Below, piece after piece: positions 18,861 to 28,246 of a DNA stretch of 64,000 bases. The position numbers were made by a program, and so were the translations under genes. Under the pieces are notes generated by a model, which worked only from the letters and a program-made list of their open reading frames with translations, made no database searches and had not been told where the DNA came from. This DNA comes from Pontibacter qinzhouensis (lineage in GTDB: Bacteria; Bacteroidota; Bacteroidia; Cytophagales; Hymenobacteraceae), in the NCBI RefSeq assembly GCF_008017455.1, contig NZ_VRTY01000011.1:23523-87522 (forward strand). The letters are read 5' to 3'. Within the stretch, counting starts at the first letter, position 1; each line of letters opens with the position of its first letter.

Positions 18861-21800
18861 TTGAATCGGAAGGTTACGCCAATTCTTTTTTTACTTCTTG
18901 CGCTGCTATGCTTTTTAGCCTCTGCTGCCCTGCATTTTAATTTGCTAACATCTAAGCCTGCCGGTAATTACGCCAGCATTGTAGGCAACATAAACAACCT
19001 GGTAGAAGAGAGCATTGCCGATGCTAACCGAGATGCCTCTCTTATAGAAGCGCAACTAGAGCAGCACGACTTGTCTTTTTCGCAATTGCTGCACCGTACT
19101 AAGTTTCCTACCTTTATTTACAGCCAGGATCGATTGGTTTTCTGGTCCGATCACAGCATAATTCCGGACCTTGATTATCCGCCTAAAACCATGCGGCCCA
19201 CTACAGTGCGCAACGCATACGGCGCTTTTCTGGTTGTTCCGCACAAAGTGCAGTACTACGATGTGTTGGTGTACATTCCGCTGCAGATAGACTATCGCAT
19301 CAGCAACAGTTATCTGTCCTCGGGGCTTCAGAAAAGTATATTTGGTAATATTGCTGCAGCATTGGTGTTAGAGCCCGTAGCACACCTGCACCACATTACC
19401 ACCTCCGATGGTCAGTTTTTGTTTGCGCTCGATTTTGGTGTAGCCAAAGCCGAAGCCGGTACCGGGTCGCTGGTGTTTCTGCTGTTTGCAGCCGGCATAG
19501 TCTTCTTTGTTCTGTTCGCAGTTTACCGCAGCAGGATCTTATTTCGGAAGGGCAAACACAACGAAGGTGTATTTCAGCTGCTGGGCTTTCTGGTACTGTT
19601 CCGGGTGCTGCTGCTGGTGCTTAATCTCCCCTTTAGCCTGGTAGAAATAGAATTATTCGATCCGCGTGTGTATGCCGCCTCGTTCTGGTCTCCTTCTGTA
19701 GGCGATATGGCCATGAACATGCTGTTGCTGGCCCTAATTGCATGGGCAGCGGCTTATTTATACAAAAAGAATGAAGTAACCAACCAGTTGTTCGTGCTGC
19801 CCAAACGGCAAGTGAGGCAATTGCTGGTAGGTTGCTTTTTAGCGTTATTTGTGTTGCTGGTGGTGCTTTACCAGTTCTACTACGGCATTTACCACAACTC
19901 GCCACTGGTGCTCGATATCAGCCAGTCGCTTGATCTCACAAAATACAAGATCATTATTTATAGTATCATGTTTGTGCACACGGCTTCGCTGTGTGTGTTC
20001 ACGTTTATACTGGCTACTGTGGTTTCGGTGCTGTTGCAGCAGGAGGAGAAGGCATGGACCTATAAAGTATTTGGCAGCATTGCCTTTGTTCTCCTGATTC
20101 TGTCGTCGTGGCTCACGCCGCACCTTAGCGGCCTGGCGTTTACAGGTGTCCTCTTCTGGGTCCTGATGGTGGTGTCGGCGCAGTACAAGCATGCTGTTAG
20201 TTTTCCGTATCGCAGTTACCTGTTCGTTTTCCTGATTGTAGCCATAAGTGCCTTAACCGGCGCTACTGCTATTTATACACATTATCAGAATGAGCTGATG
20301 GAGTATAAGCAGAAATTCGGGCGTACTATTCTGGAAGAGAATGATGTTTTAGGGGAGTACCTGCTGGAAGACGTAGCAGCCAAAATAGCAGCCGACCCGC
20401 TTATTCAGTTTAAGTTAAAGGGACCTTACGTAGATCCTTACTTTATCAGAAGGAAAATATCGAAGCACCTCCCTGATTATTTCGATAAATACGAGACCAA
20501 TGTGTTGCTCTTCGACAGCGATGGACTGGCACTCGAAAGTGCCGATAGCGCCGTGCCGACGCTACAGGAACTCATGGCCCGGTATAACACTCCCCAAACC
20601 AGAACAGAGCATAAGAACCTGTTCCTGGTGCGGGAGCCAACTAAATTTAATACCCGCACTTACCTGCAGGTTATTCCCGTTCAGATAAATAACTGGCAAC
20701 GGGGCACCATTATTCTGCAACTAAGCCTCAAGAAGCTGCTGCCCAACAGTGTGGTGCCGGAGCTGCTGGTAGACCAGAAACACAACCAGCCTTTCCGGGC
20801 CGACATGCTGAGTTATGCTTTGTACGACGGTGGCAAGCTAAGCTACAGTGAGGGCGAATACGATTATGCCACCAACTTTAACAAATCGCTTGTTAACAGG
20901 AGTGAGTTCTACAGAAAAGGTACGACCAGCGAAGGCTACCATCATGTAGGCATCCGGAACGATAAGGCGCAGGAGCAGATTCTGGTTATCACGACAGAGC
21001 AGTACGGCGGGCGCGAGCTGCTGTCTAACTTTTCTTTTCTATTCCTGTTTTTTACGGGCGGCGTAATTATCTGCGTGTTTATTGGCTTGTTGCTCCAACG
21101 CCATAGCTTTAAAGCCTATAGCCCCAATTTCAGTACTAAAATCCAGATTTTCCTGAACTTTGGCATTCTGTTGCCTTTGCTGCTGGTGAGCCTGGTTACG
21201 GCCAGCCTGGTAACCGCCTCTTACCGCAAAGACCTGATGCGCTCTTATGAGCAGCGTGGGGAGTCTATTCAGGAGAACCTGAGGAGGGTTATAAAGAGGG
21301 ACCTGATGTCGCAGAAAAACTGGCTGTTGCGGCATGTAACGGAGGTAGCTGCCATATCGGAGGCAGATGTGAACGTGTATAACCGCTATGGCCGGTTGTT
21401 GGTAACCAGCCAGCCACTTATTTTTGAAGCTGGTTTGCTCTCGCAGCTTATTAACCCGGAGGCGTTTGCTGCCATTTCGGAACGGCAGGCCCTGCGTGTG
21501 CTGTTAGATGAGCGAGCTGGCAACCTGACTTTTAACGCCGTTTACCTGCCGCTGCACGAAGGCGAGAACTCAGACCAGATCGCAGGCTTTATCGGCATTC
21601 CGTTCTTTAACTCAGAGAAACAGCTCGACCTGAAACTGATTGAGCTGGTTACCACCATCATGAACATTTTTACCGTGATGTTTATGATGTTTATCATTCT
21701 CACATTTTTTGCTTCGCGGGCACTAACTGTACCCTTGCGTATGTTGGCTAATAAGCTAAAGCAAACATCCCTGACCGGGAAAAACGAAATGCTTGCTTAC

Positions 21801-22568
21801 GAAGGAGCCGATGAAATAGGAATGTTGGTACAAGAGTATAACCGGATGCTGCTGACACTGGAGCAGAACAAACTAGAGCTGGCCATGCGCGAGAAGGAAG
21901 CGGCATGGCGGGAAATGGCGCGCCAGGTGGCACACGAGATCAAGAACCCGCTAACGCCCATGAAGCTCTCGCTGCAGTACCTGCAGAAAGCCATTGCTGA
22001 GAAAAAGCCAAATACCGAACAACTGATCGATAAGATTTCGCATACCCTTATTACTCAGATAAATATATTAAGCGACATTGCCACGTCGTTCTCTAATTTT
22101 ACGTCGATGCCGGAGCCGAAGGTAGAACCTATGGATATGGCAGAAGCCTTGCGCAAAGCCGTAGACCTGCACCACGATACGGCGACAGCCTCCATTACGA
22201 CAGCTATACCATCCGTTCCGGTTATAGTTCTGGCAGATGAAAGCCTGATGGTGAGATGCTTTAATAACCTGCTCCTGAACGCTATTCAGGCAGTGCCTAC
22301 AAGCCGAAAACCAAAGATAAATGTGTCGTTAGAAATAGACGCGACTGGTAAGGTGCTGATTTCGATACAAGACAATGGAAACGGCATTCCGGCTGATATC
22401 CGGAACAGGGTGTTTATTCCGAACTTCAGTACGAAGTATACAGGTTCGGGCATTGGACTGGCCGTAGCGAAAAAGGGAATAGAAAATGCAGGCGGAAGTA
22501 TCTGGTTTGAGACGGAGGAAGAGAAAGGCACTACATTTTTTATAGCATTACCCTTGGCGCAGCCATGA
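18861..22568 (+). CDS. Large NtrY-like sensor histidine kinase
   Basis: Two-component sensor kinase of 1235 residues, much longer than most. The start is a TTG at 18861 with an in-frame stop 18 bases upstream. Layout: a membrane helix (about 7-25), an extracytoplasmic region to about 205, a block of several helices (about 210-480), a second extracytoplasmic region (about 480-715), further helices and another sensor-like segment, a last helix near 940, and a HAMP-like linker. Then come the HisKA box RQVAHEIKNPLTPMKLSLQ (phospho-His1025), the N box (NNLLLNAIQAV, about 1135), and the ATP-binding DNGNGIP and GSGIGLAVAKKG. No response regulator is adjacent. It overlaps the next gene by 4 bases. 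Confidence 0.9.
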   Translation: MNRKVTPILFLLLALLCFLASAALHFNLLTSKPAGNYASIVGNINNLVEESIADANRDASLIEAQLEQHDLSFSQLLHRTKFPTFIYSQDRLVFWSDHSIIPDLDYPPKTMRPTTVRNAYGAFLVVPHKVQYYDVLVYIPLQIDYRISNSYLSSGLQKSIFGNIAAALVLEPVAHLHHITTSDGQFLFALDFGVAKAEAGTGSLVFLLFAAGIVFFVLFAVYRSRILFRKGKHNEGVFQLLGFLVLFRVLLLVLNLPFSLVEIELFDPRVYAASFWSPSVGDMAMNMLLLALIAWAAAYLYKKNEVTNQLFVLPKRQVRQLLVGCFLALFVLLVVLYQFYYGIYHNSPLVLDISQSLDLTKYKIIIYSIMFVHTASLCVFTFILATVVSVLLQQEEKAWTYKVFGSIAFVLLILSSWLTPHLSGLAFTGVLFWVLMVVSAQYKHAVSFPYRSYLFVFLIVAISALTGATAIYTHYQNELMEYKQKFGRTILEENDVLGEYLLEDVAAKIAADPLIQFKLKGPYVDPYFIRRKISKHLPDYFDKYETNVLLFDSDGLALESADSAVPTLQELMARYNTPQTRTEHKNLFLVREPTKFNTRTYLQVIPVQINNWQRGTIILQLSLKKLLPNSVVPELLVDQKHNQPFRADMLSYALYDGGKLSYSEGEYDYATNFNKSLVNRSEFYRKGTTSEGYHHVGIRNDKAQEQILVITTEQYGGRELLSNFSFLFLFFTGGVIICVFIGLLLQRHSFKAYSPNFSTKIQIFLNFGILLPLLLVSLVTASLVTASYRKDLMRSYEQRGESIQENLRRVIKRDLMSQKNWLLRHVTEVAAISEADVNVYNRYGRLLVTSQPLIFEAGLLSQLINPEAFAAISERQALRVLLDERAGNLTFNAVYLPLHEGENSDQIAGFIGIPFFNSEKQLDLKLIELVTTIMNIFTVMFMMFIILTFFASRALTVPLRMLANKLKQTSLTGKNEMLAYEGADEIGMLVQEYNRMLLTLEQNKLELAMREKEAAWREMARQVAHEIKNPLTPMKLSLQYLQKAIAEKKPNTEQLIDKISHTLITQINILSDIATSFSNFTSMPEPKVEPMDMAEALRKAVDLHHDTATASITTAIPSVPVIVLADESLMVRCFNNLLLNAIQAVPTSRKPKINVSLEIDATGKVLISIQDNGNGIPADIRNRVFIPNFSTKYTGSGIGLAVAKKGIENAGGSIWFETEEEKGTTFFIALPLAQP

Positions 22569-25500
22569 TGAGGCAGCTCTACCTTATACTATTTTTTCTC
22601 GGTTTATGCTTACCTGCATTGGCGCAGGCACCAGTCAATAACAAGCGCTGCCAATGGATACCTGTATCCGCAAACCCTGTCGTGCTCGATTCTCTCACGC
22701 TGCTGCCTTCTACTGTTTCTTTTTTCGGCCCCAACAACAAACAATACGCATTCGATTATAGCTACACCACCAACGAGTTCCGCTTAACCAAATGGCCACA
22801 GCCCGATTCTGTGGGTGCAAAAGTAGCAGATTCTGTGTTGGTCTGTTTTAGAGTGATGTCGTTGAACCTGACGAAACCAGCTTATAATCGCGACATTACC
22901 AAGCTCGATGTCAGCTCCTTTAAAGACGATTTTTACCAGGAGGATTTTACAACACGCGAAGAAATTTTTAAAACACCAGGCCTGAACAAAACAGGTAGCA
23001 TCTCCAGAGGCGTGTCGTTTGGTAATACGCAAAACGTGTTTGTAAATTCAGCCCTAAACCTGCAGCTCGATGGTAAACTGACCGATGATATCAGTATAAC
23101 AGCAGCCATCACCGACCAGAACATACCCTTTCAGCCGGAGGGCAACACGCAGCAACTGCAGGAGTTCGACCGTGTGTATATCACCCTCAAGCACAAGCAA
23201 TGGCAACTAACAGCAGGCGATGTGGTGTTGCAGAGCCGGCCATCGTACTTTCTGCAATACTATAAAAACGTGCAGGGCGCAGCCTTCGAAACCATTACCG
23301 GCAAATCGCCGGAGCGGCAGGGCATTACCACGGTGGCTGCCTCGGTATCTAAAGGTAAATTTGCTTCGCAAACAGTGCAGGCGCTGGAGGGCGTGCAGGG
23401 GCCTTACCGGCTGCGTGGCCCCAATAACGAGCGTTTTATTATTGTGCTGGCCAACTCCGAGCGTGTATTCCTAGATGGAAGGCTGCTGACCCGTGGCTTC
23501 GACTTCGACTATACTGTAGATTACAACCAGGCAGAGATCACTTTTACCACTCGCCACGTTATTACCAAGAATTCCCGCATTAAAGTAGACTTCGAGTACT
23601 CCGACATGAACTACAGCCGGAGCATCTATAACATGAGCCATTACCAGACCTTTGGTAAGATGAAGGTGTACGCCAACTACTATAACGAATCTGATAACCC
23701 GAACAACCTCCTGAACCTGGACCTGCGCGACGACGACAAACGCTTGCTGGCCAGCATCGGCGATAGCCTGAACATGGCGGTTATTCCGGGAGCAACTGAA
23801 GTAACCTTCGACCCAAACCAGGTGCTGTACGCGAAACTCGATACTATTTATAACGAAGGCCAGGGCTTTGCCACCATCTACCGCTACTCTACTAACCCCG
23901 ATTCGGCTATGTACAATGTGCGCTTTACGGAGGTGGGGCCTAATGCCGGCGATTATGTGGCTGCCAACTCTACTGTGAATGGCAGAGTCTATACCTGGGT
24001 GGCACCAGTTAACGGTGTGCCGCAAGGCAGCTATGCACCGGTGCGCATTCTGCCAACGCCACGTAAGAAACAGCTTGTAAACCTGGGAGCCTCCTATGAG
24101 CTGCAAAAAGGCGTAAACTTCTTTGTAGAAGGTGCCGTTTCGGAAAACGACCTGAACCGCTTCTCTAAACTCGATTCGCACGACGACCAAGGCATGGCCG
24201 TGCGGGTAGGGTACACCGTGCAGGACAAGGAGGTGTCGTTGCTGGGAGCTTACAAAGTTAACAGCGTGCTGAACTATGAATTTACGGATGAGAACTTTCT
24301 GCCCATAGACCGTTACCGGCCCATCGAGTTCGACCGCGACTGGAGTTTAACGGGGGCAGAGCAGAAAGCGGCAGATCATATCTTTAACTTTTCGGTGGGG
24401 GCCACCAAAGATCAGCACAACATGTTCAACTATCGCATCAGTCACCGAAACCGTGATTCGCAGCTCAACGGCATGCAGCATTCCCTCGATGTGGTGCAAC
24501 GGCTGGGCCGGGTGGACTTGCAGAACAGCTTCTTTATGCTCAACAGCGCACAAGGAGAACGGGAGTCTGATTGGGTGCGGGGCGATGTAGGTATAAAATA
24601 CAACACCCGCTGGCTGGTGCCGGGCTATGTGTATCGTTTCGATAAAAATAAAATTACAGCAGCAAGCACTGATGCCGTTATAGCATCGGCCATGTATTTC
24701 GATGAGCACCTGTTTTATGTGCAAAGTCAGGATACTGCTAAAACAAAGTTCCGCCTAGACTACAGTCACCGCACCGATCTCCGCCCCACAGAGAACGGCA
24801 CCATGGGGCTGCCGGAGGTAGGGCAGACCTATAACGGAACTGTGCAGACAAAGCTAGGGCAGGAGAACGACCTGGCCCTGCAGGTAACGTACCGGAAACT
24901 GGAGTTAGCCACAGCCCAAAACGAAGAAACAGTGCAATCGCGGGTAGACTGGAACGGCAGTTTTCTGGATGGTAGTTTCCGCTCTGAGTTCAGCTACTCA
25001 GTAGGCACGGGGCGCGAACTGAAGCGGATATTTATTTTCAGGGAGACGCTGCCGGGGCAAGGAACCCACTACCTACGTGAAGGTGGCAACCTCAACGACC
25101 TGAACGATTACCTCGAAGCCCAAACCATAGACCAGCAACGCTACATCAAAATATTTCTGCCTACCGACGAGTACATAAATGCCTACACCAACCGCTTTAC
25201 CTACCGCCTCAATAGTGCCACTCCCCGCAGCTGGCACAATCAGAAAAACTGGAAAGGACTGGCTTCTCATTTTTCGGTGTTGACGTTTGTGAGCATCGAC
25301 AAAAAAACAACCGATGAAGATTTAACGAACAGGTTCAACCCTTTCAGCGAGAATTTCGATGATGAGTTCCTGATCTCGATGGTGAAGTCGTTGCGGAACA
25401 CGTTTTATTTTAACCGGACCAATCCCAAATACGGTTTAGAGTATACGGTGCAGCAGAACCAGCAGAAGTCGCTGCTGACCAATGGGGCCGAAACCAGGAG

Positions 25501-26035
25501 CCTCGGGAGCCATGCCGTAATAGGCAGGCTCAACTTAAACGAGGTGATGAGCTCTAAACTTAGTGTGGGGCAGCACATCCGTGATAATCGTTCTAATTTC
25601 CTGTCTTCTAAAAACTTCAGAATCGTATCGAAGGAGCTAACGCCGGAACTGAGTTATCAGCCAGGTACGAAGCTGCGTTTTACCGGAACATACCAATATG
25701 CAGTGCGCCAGGATGTGCTGCAAGCTGATGAGGCGGCGCAGCAGGAGGGGGTGTTTCATGAGCTGGGCCTGGAGACTAAGCTGAACCAGGTAAGCAAGCG
25801 CACACTGGCCGGCACGGTTCGGTATGTCAATATCCATTTCGAAGGCGATCAGCAGACCTTTGTGGCCTACGAGATCCTGAATGCTCTGCGACCCGGTAAC
25901 AACCTGACATGGTCGTTTAATGTGCAGCAGCGCCTGAGCAATGGCCTTAACATTTCGGTGAACTACGATGGCCGGAAAGCTAACGGAATAGGAGCGGTGC
26001 ATACTGGCAGAACCCAGGTTTCGGTGCTGTTTTAG
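22565..26035 (+). CDS. Large predicted outer-membrane beta-barrel / cell-surface protein
   Basis: 1156 residues with a signal peptide (MMRQLYLILFFLGLCLPALAQ). The rest is rich in alternating aromatic/polar strands, as in outer-membrane barrels, and ends ...TGRTQVSVLF with a C-terminal Phe. The region near residues 140-215 (GSISRGVSFGNTQNVFVNSA, then LQLDGKLTDDISI and QPEGNTQQLQEFDRVYI) resembles a motif I associate with Bacteroidota surface proteins, including SprA-like ones; I am not certain of that link. Function unknown. Its start overlaps the kinase stop (ATGA), so the two are translationally coupled and probably act together, for example as sensor and surface component. Confidence 0.75.
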   Translation: MMRQLYLILFFLGLCLPALAQAPVNNKRCQWIPVSANPVVLDSLTLLPSTVSFFGPNNKQYAFDYSYTTNEFRLTKWPQPDSVGAKVADSVLVCFRVMSLNLTKPAYNRDITKLDVSSFKDDFYQEDFTTREEIFKTPGLNKTGSISRGVSFGNTQNVFVNSALNLQLDGKLTDDISITAAITDQNIPFQPEGNTQQLQEFDRVYITLKHKQWQLTAGDVVLQSRPSYFLQYYKNVQGAAFETITGKSPERQGITTVAASVSKGKFASQTVQALEGVQGPYRLRGPNNERFIIVLANSERVFLDGRLLTRGFDFDYTVDYNQAEITFTTRHVITKNSRIKVDFEYSDMNYSRSIYNMSHYQTFGKMKVYANYYNESDNPNNLLNLDLRDDDKRLLASIGDSLNMAVIPGATEVTFDPNQVLYAKLDTIYNEGQGFATIYRYSTNPDSAMYNVRFTEVGPNAGDYVAANSTVNGRVYTWVAPVNGVPQGSYAPVRILPTPRKKQLVNLGASYELQKGVNFFVEGAVSENDLNRFSKLDSHDDQGMAVRVGYTVQDKEVSLLGAYKVNSVLNYEFTDENFLPIDRYRPIEFDRDWSLTGAEQKAADHIFNFSVGATKDQHNMFNYRISHRNRDSQLNGMQHSLDVVQRLGRVDLQNSFFMLNSAQGERESDWVRGDVGIKYNTRWLVPGYVYRFDKNKITAASTDAVIASAMYFDEHLFYVQSQDTAKTKFRLDYSHRTDLRPTENGTMGLPEVGQTYNGTVQTKLGQENDLALQVTYRKLELATAQNEETVQSRVDWNGSFLDGSFRSEFSYSVGTGRELKRIFIFRETLPGQGTHYLREGGNLNDLNDYLEAQTIDQQRYIKIFLPTDEYINAYTNRFTYRLNSATPRSWHNQKNWKGLASHFSVLTFVSIDKKTTDEDLTNRFNPFSENFDDEFLISMVKSLRNTFYFNRTNPKYGLEYTVQQNQQKSLLTNGAETRSLGSHAVIGRLNLNEVMSSKLSVGQHIRDNRSNFLSSKNFRIVSKELTPELSYQPGTKLRFTGTYQYAVRQDVLQADEAAQQEGVFHELGLETKLNQVSKRTLAGTVRYVNIHFEGDQQTFVAYEILNALRPGNNLTWSFNVQQRLSNGLNISVNYDGRKANGIGAVHTGRTQVSVLF

Positions 26036-26068
26036 GTTGCCAACGCGTTTAGCTTAGTAGCTGCGCTA

Positions 26069-26123
26069 AATTTTTCAAATGAAATAAGCCTTCCGAAGAT
26101 GTTTCAGATAAATTCTGCCAAGG
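26069..26123 (+). repeat. 57-base dispersed repeat, copy 3
   Basis: AATTTTTCAAATGAAATAAG, then CCTTCCGAAG, a variable core, and a 3' block GCCAAGG. Slightly diverged at both ends. It faces copy 4. Confidence 0.8.
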
Positions 26124-26188
26124 CCTGCCACGCTCTCGGCTGGCAAAACTTTTCGTTCCATCTTAAACTAAAGCAAGCGCCTCTCCTT

Positions 26189-26246
26189 ACCCTTGGATGC
26201 CCGAAGCCAAATTTGGCTTTGGAAGGCTGTTTTTATTAGAATAATT
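26189..26246 (-). repeat. 57-base dispersed repeat, copy 4
   Basis: Minus-strand copy: AATTATTCTAATAAAAACAG, then CCTTCCAAAG, and a 3' block TCCAAGGGT. Its variable core contains a perfect palindrome AAGCCAAATTTGGCTT. Confidence 0.85.
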
Positions 26247-26359
26247 GCACCTTATTTGCCCAGTAATTAGTTAGCTGCTAGTTGTTTAAAGCCGGTGTTA
26301 TGAAAAAAATACAAAATAAATATATCCTTTCTAAACTTAAGTTCGTAAAGATGAGAAAT

Positions 26360-26398
26360 ATACGATAGACCTATATTTAAATTGGTGAAATATCGTAT
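26360..26398. promoter_or_regulatory. Inverted repeat upstream of the small lipoprotein gene
   Basis: ATACGATA at 26360-26367 and its reverse complement TATCGTAT at 26391-26398, separated by 23 AT-rich bases and ending 29 bases before the ATG at 26428. It could be a repressor site or a leader hairpin. Seen by eye only. Confidence 0.3.
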
Positions 26399-26427
26399 TT
26401 ATAAAAGTTAAACTAAAAAAGTAGATT

Positions 26428-26640
26428 ATGAAAAAGTTATTTTTTGCCGCAGCCGTTCTTTTTGGTTCATTTAGCATGTATTCTTGCGATAATCAGGCTG
26501 GAACTGAGAGCGATGCAAATGAGACAGTAATCGATTCAGAAACTAAAGTTTCAGAATATGAAGTGGAAGAAACTGTAGTAGAAACAGATACTACCACCAG
26601 AACAGAAACGATCGACGCTGACGAAACCAGAAATCAATAA
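26428..26640 (+). CDS. Small acidic lipoprotein, unknown function
   Basis: A 70-residue product with a clear lipoprotein signal: MKKLFFAAAVLFGSFSMYSC, with Cys20 as the lipidation site. The mature part is a short, strongly acidic, Thr/Glu/Asp-rich tail with no fold I recognise (for example SEYEVEETVVETDTTTRTET). It is monocistronic: repeats lie upstream and a strong terminator follows at 26672. Small disordered acidic lipoproteins of this type are common and poorly understood in Bacteroidota. Confidence 0.75.
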   Translation: MKKLFFAAAVLFGSFSMYSCDNQAGTESDANETVIDSETKVSEYEVEETVVETDTTTRTETIDADETRNQ

Positions 26641-26671
26641 TAGTAACGTATAAGTATATTGTAAAAGTTAT

Positions 26672-26716
26672 AACCGGTTGCTTTGGTCTTTATGACTAAA
26701 GCAACCGGTTTTTTTT
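26672..26716 (+). terminator. Rho-independent terminator of the small lipoprotein gene
   Basis: AACCGGTTGCTTTGGTC pairs with GACTAAAGCAACCGGTT around a short loop (only one G-T pair), followed directly by TTTTTT. A strong hairpin with a T tract. Confidence 0.9.
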
Positions 26717-26775
26717 AATGGTATTCTGGTGATGTATTGAAAGGATATACAGCAGTCTCTAGTTACTTACTAATA

Positions 26776-26833
26776 AATTATTCTAATGAAAATGGCCTTC
26801 TGAAGAATTTCTGCCGGAATTCTGCCTATGGTC
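26776..26833 (+). repeat. 57-base dispersed repeat, copy 5
   Basis: AATTATTCTAATGAAAATGG, then CCTTCTGAAG, a variable core containing GGAATTC, and a diverged 3' block GCCTATGGTC. The 5' block is a perfect consensus. Confidence 0.85.
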
Positions 26834-26905
26834 TTTGTTTTTAACAGAAAGCTATTCGGCTGTTGAACAAGCAGATGGTTGATTTCTAGTTTCAATACCA
26901 GCATA

Positions 26906-26945
26906 AAAAAGCCCCACCCGAAATGAATCAGGCAGGGCTTCTTAT
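26906..26945 (-). terminator. Terminator of the ilv operon
   Basis: On the minus strand AAGCCCTGCCTG pairs with the downstream GGTGGGGCTT, followed by TTTTTT. It lies 16 bases past the ilvA stop codon. Confidence 0.85.
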
Positions 26946-26960
26946 TATAAGTGGTTTCTG

Positions 26961-28232
26961 CTACACGAGCAGGTTCAGGAAATCCTGTTTGCCGTTGAGG
27001 TATTCGTAGGCGAAACCTTCTTCAAGCATTTTCAGCTTAATAGTTTCCACATCGTGCGGATGCTTCACCTCGATTCCTACAAACACAGGTCCTTTCTCCT
27101 TGTTGTTTTTCTTGATGTACTGAAAATGGATAATGTCGTGGTCGGGGTGCAGCACTTTGTTCACAAAGGTCCGTAACGCACCGGGTTTCTGGTTAAAAGT
27201 AACCATAAAGTAGTGCTTCAGGCCCTGATGCTGCATGGCGCGCTCCTTAATATCCTCCATGCGGGTAATATCGTTGTTGCTGCCACTTACCACACAAACC
27301 ACATTTTTGCCTTCTATCTGACTGGCATAACCTTTGAGCGCGGAAATAGAGAGTGTGCCTGCAGGTTCGAGCACAATGCCTTCTTCGTTGTACATCTTCA
27401 GGATGTCCTCACAAATCTGGCCTTCCGGAATCAGCACCACATCGTCGAGCAGCTCACGGCAGATCTCAAAGGTGAGTTCTCCGGGGCATTTCACGGCGGC
27501 ACCATCCACAAAGCTGTCGATGTGGTCGAGCATCAGGCGCTGGTTCTCCTGTATAGAGCGGTACATAGATGGTGCTCCCATAGGTTGCACGCCAATAAGC
27601 TTGGTATGCGGGCTCAACCGCTTAAACACACTCGATAGGCCGGAAGCCAGACCACCGCCACCAATCGGCATAAAGCAGAAATCGATGGAGAAAGAAGCAT
27701 CTTTCAGAATCTCCAGCCCCACAGTTGCCTGGCCTTCTACTATGGCCATGTCGTCGAAGGGAGGAATAAAGGTACTGCCACGGCTGTCGCAAAATTCCTT
27801 GGCTGCCTTAAAGGTATCGTCGTAGGTGTTACCCGTTAGCACGACTTCTACCATTTCTTTGCCGAACAGGCGCACCTTGCTCACTTTCTGAGCCGGTGTA
27901 TTAGAAGGCATAAAGATATAGCCCTTGATACCTAACAACTGGCAGGCATAGGCCACCCCTTGTGCATGGTTTCCGGCGCTGGAGCAAACGATTTCGCGCT
28001 CTTTCTCCTCGGCTGCCAGGCCACACATTTTGTTGTACGCGCCTCTGATTTTGTAAGACCGCACCACCTGCAGGTCCTCACGCTTCAGGTAAATGTTCGC
28101 ATTGTAGTGCTGCGAGAGCGAGAGGTTCTGCAGAAGGGGTGTTTTGTAAATAACACCTTTCAAGTTCTTAGCCGCCTTCTCCACTTTTTCAAGCGAGACG
28201 ACAGTATCTAAAGAGGCTATAGCTTTATCCAT
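26961..28232 (-). CDS. ilvA: Threonine dehydratase (L-threonine ammonia-lyase)
   Basis: PLP enzyme converting threonine to 2-oxobutanoate, the first step toward isoleucine. The 423-residue protein has the PLP lysine in RSYKIRGAYNK (Lys61), the phosphate-binding loop PIGGGGLASG and the SGSNND region. The C-terminal 80 residues (HYFMVTFNQKPGALRTFV onward) form a single short ACT-like regulatory domain, as in the shorter bacterial form rather than the two-domain E. coli enzyme. It is the last gene of the operon, 14 bases after ilvC, and ends at a strong terminator. Confidence 0.94.
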   Translation of the reverse strand: MDKAIASLDTVVSLEKVEKAAKNLKGVIYKTPLLQNLSLSQHYNANIYLKREDLQVVRSYKIRGAYNKMCGLAAEEKEREIVCSSAGNHAQGVAYACQLLGIKGYIFMPSNTPAQKVSKVRLFGKEMVEVVLTGNTYDDTFKAAKEFCDSRGSTFIPPFDDMAIVEGQATVGLEILKDASFSIDFCFMPIGGGGLASGLSSVFKRLSPHTKLIGVQPMGAPSMYRSIQENQRLMLDHIDSFVDGAAVKCPGELTFEICRELLDDVVLIPEGQICEDILKMYNEEGIVLEPAGTLSISALKGYASQIEGKNVVCVVSGSNNDITRMEDIKERAMQHQGLKHYFMVTFNQKPGALRTFVNKVLHPDHDIIHFQYIKKNNKEKGPVFVGIEVKHPHDVETIKLKMLEEGFAYEYLNGKQDFLNLLV

Positions 28233-28246
28233 TAATAATGTACTCC

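Larger units (their letters stand above)
26036..26427. other. Intergenic region with a facing repeat pair
   Basis: A gene-free stretch of 392 bases holding repeat copies 3 (plus) and 4 (minus), which face each other across 65 bases. Nearer the lipoprotein gene there is a short inverted repeat, ATACGATA (26360-26367) and TATCGTAT (26391-26398), which could be an operator or leader hairpin. No other coding signal. Confidence 0.55.
26641..26960. other. Intergenic region between convergent lipoprotein gene and ilvA
   Basis: 320 bases holding the terminator of the lipoprotein gene (26672-26716), repeat copy 5 (26776-26833), and the ilv operon terminator on the other strand (26906-26945). Nothing else is recognisable. 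Confidence 0.6.
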
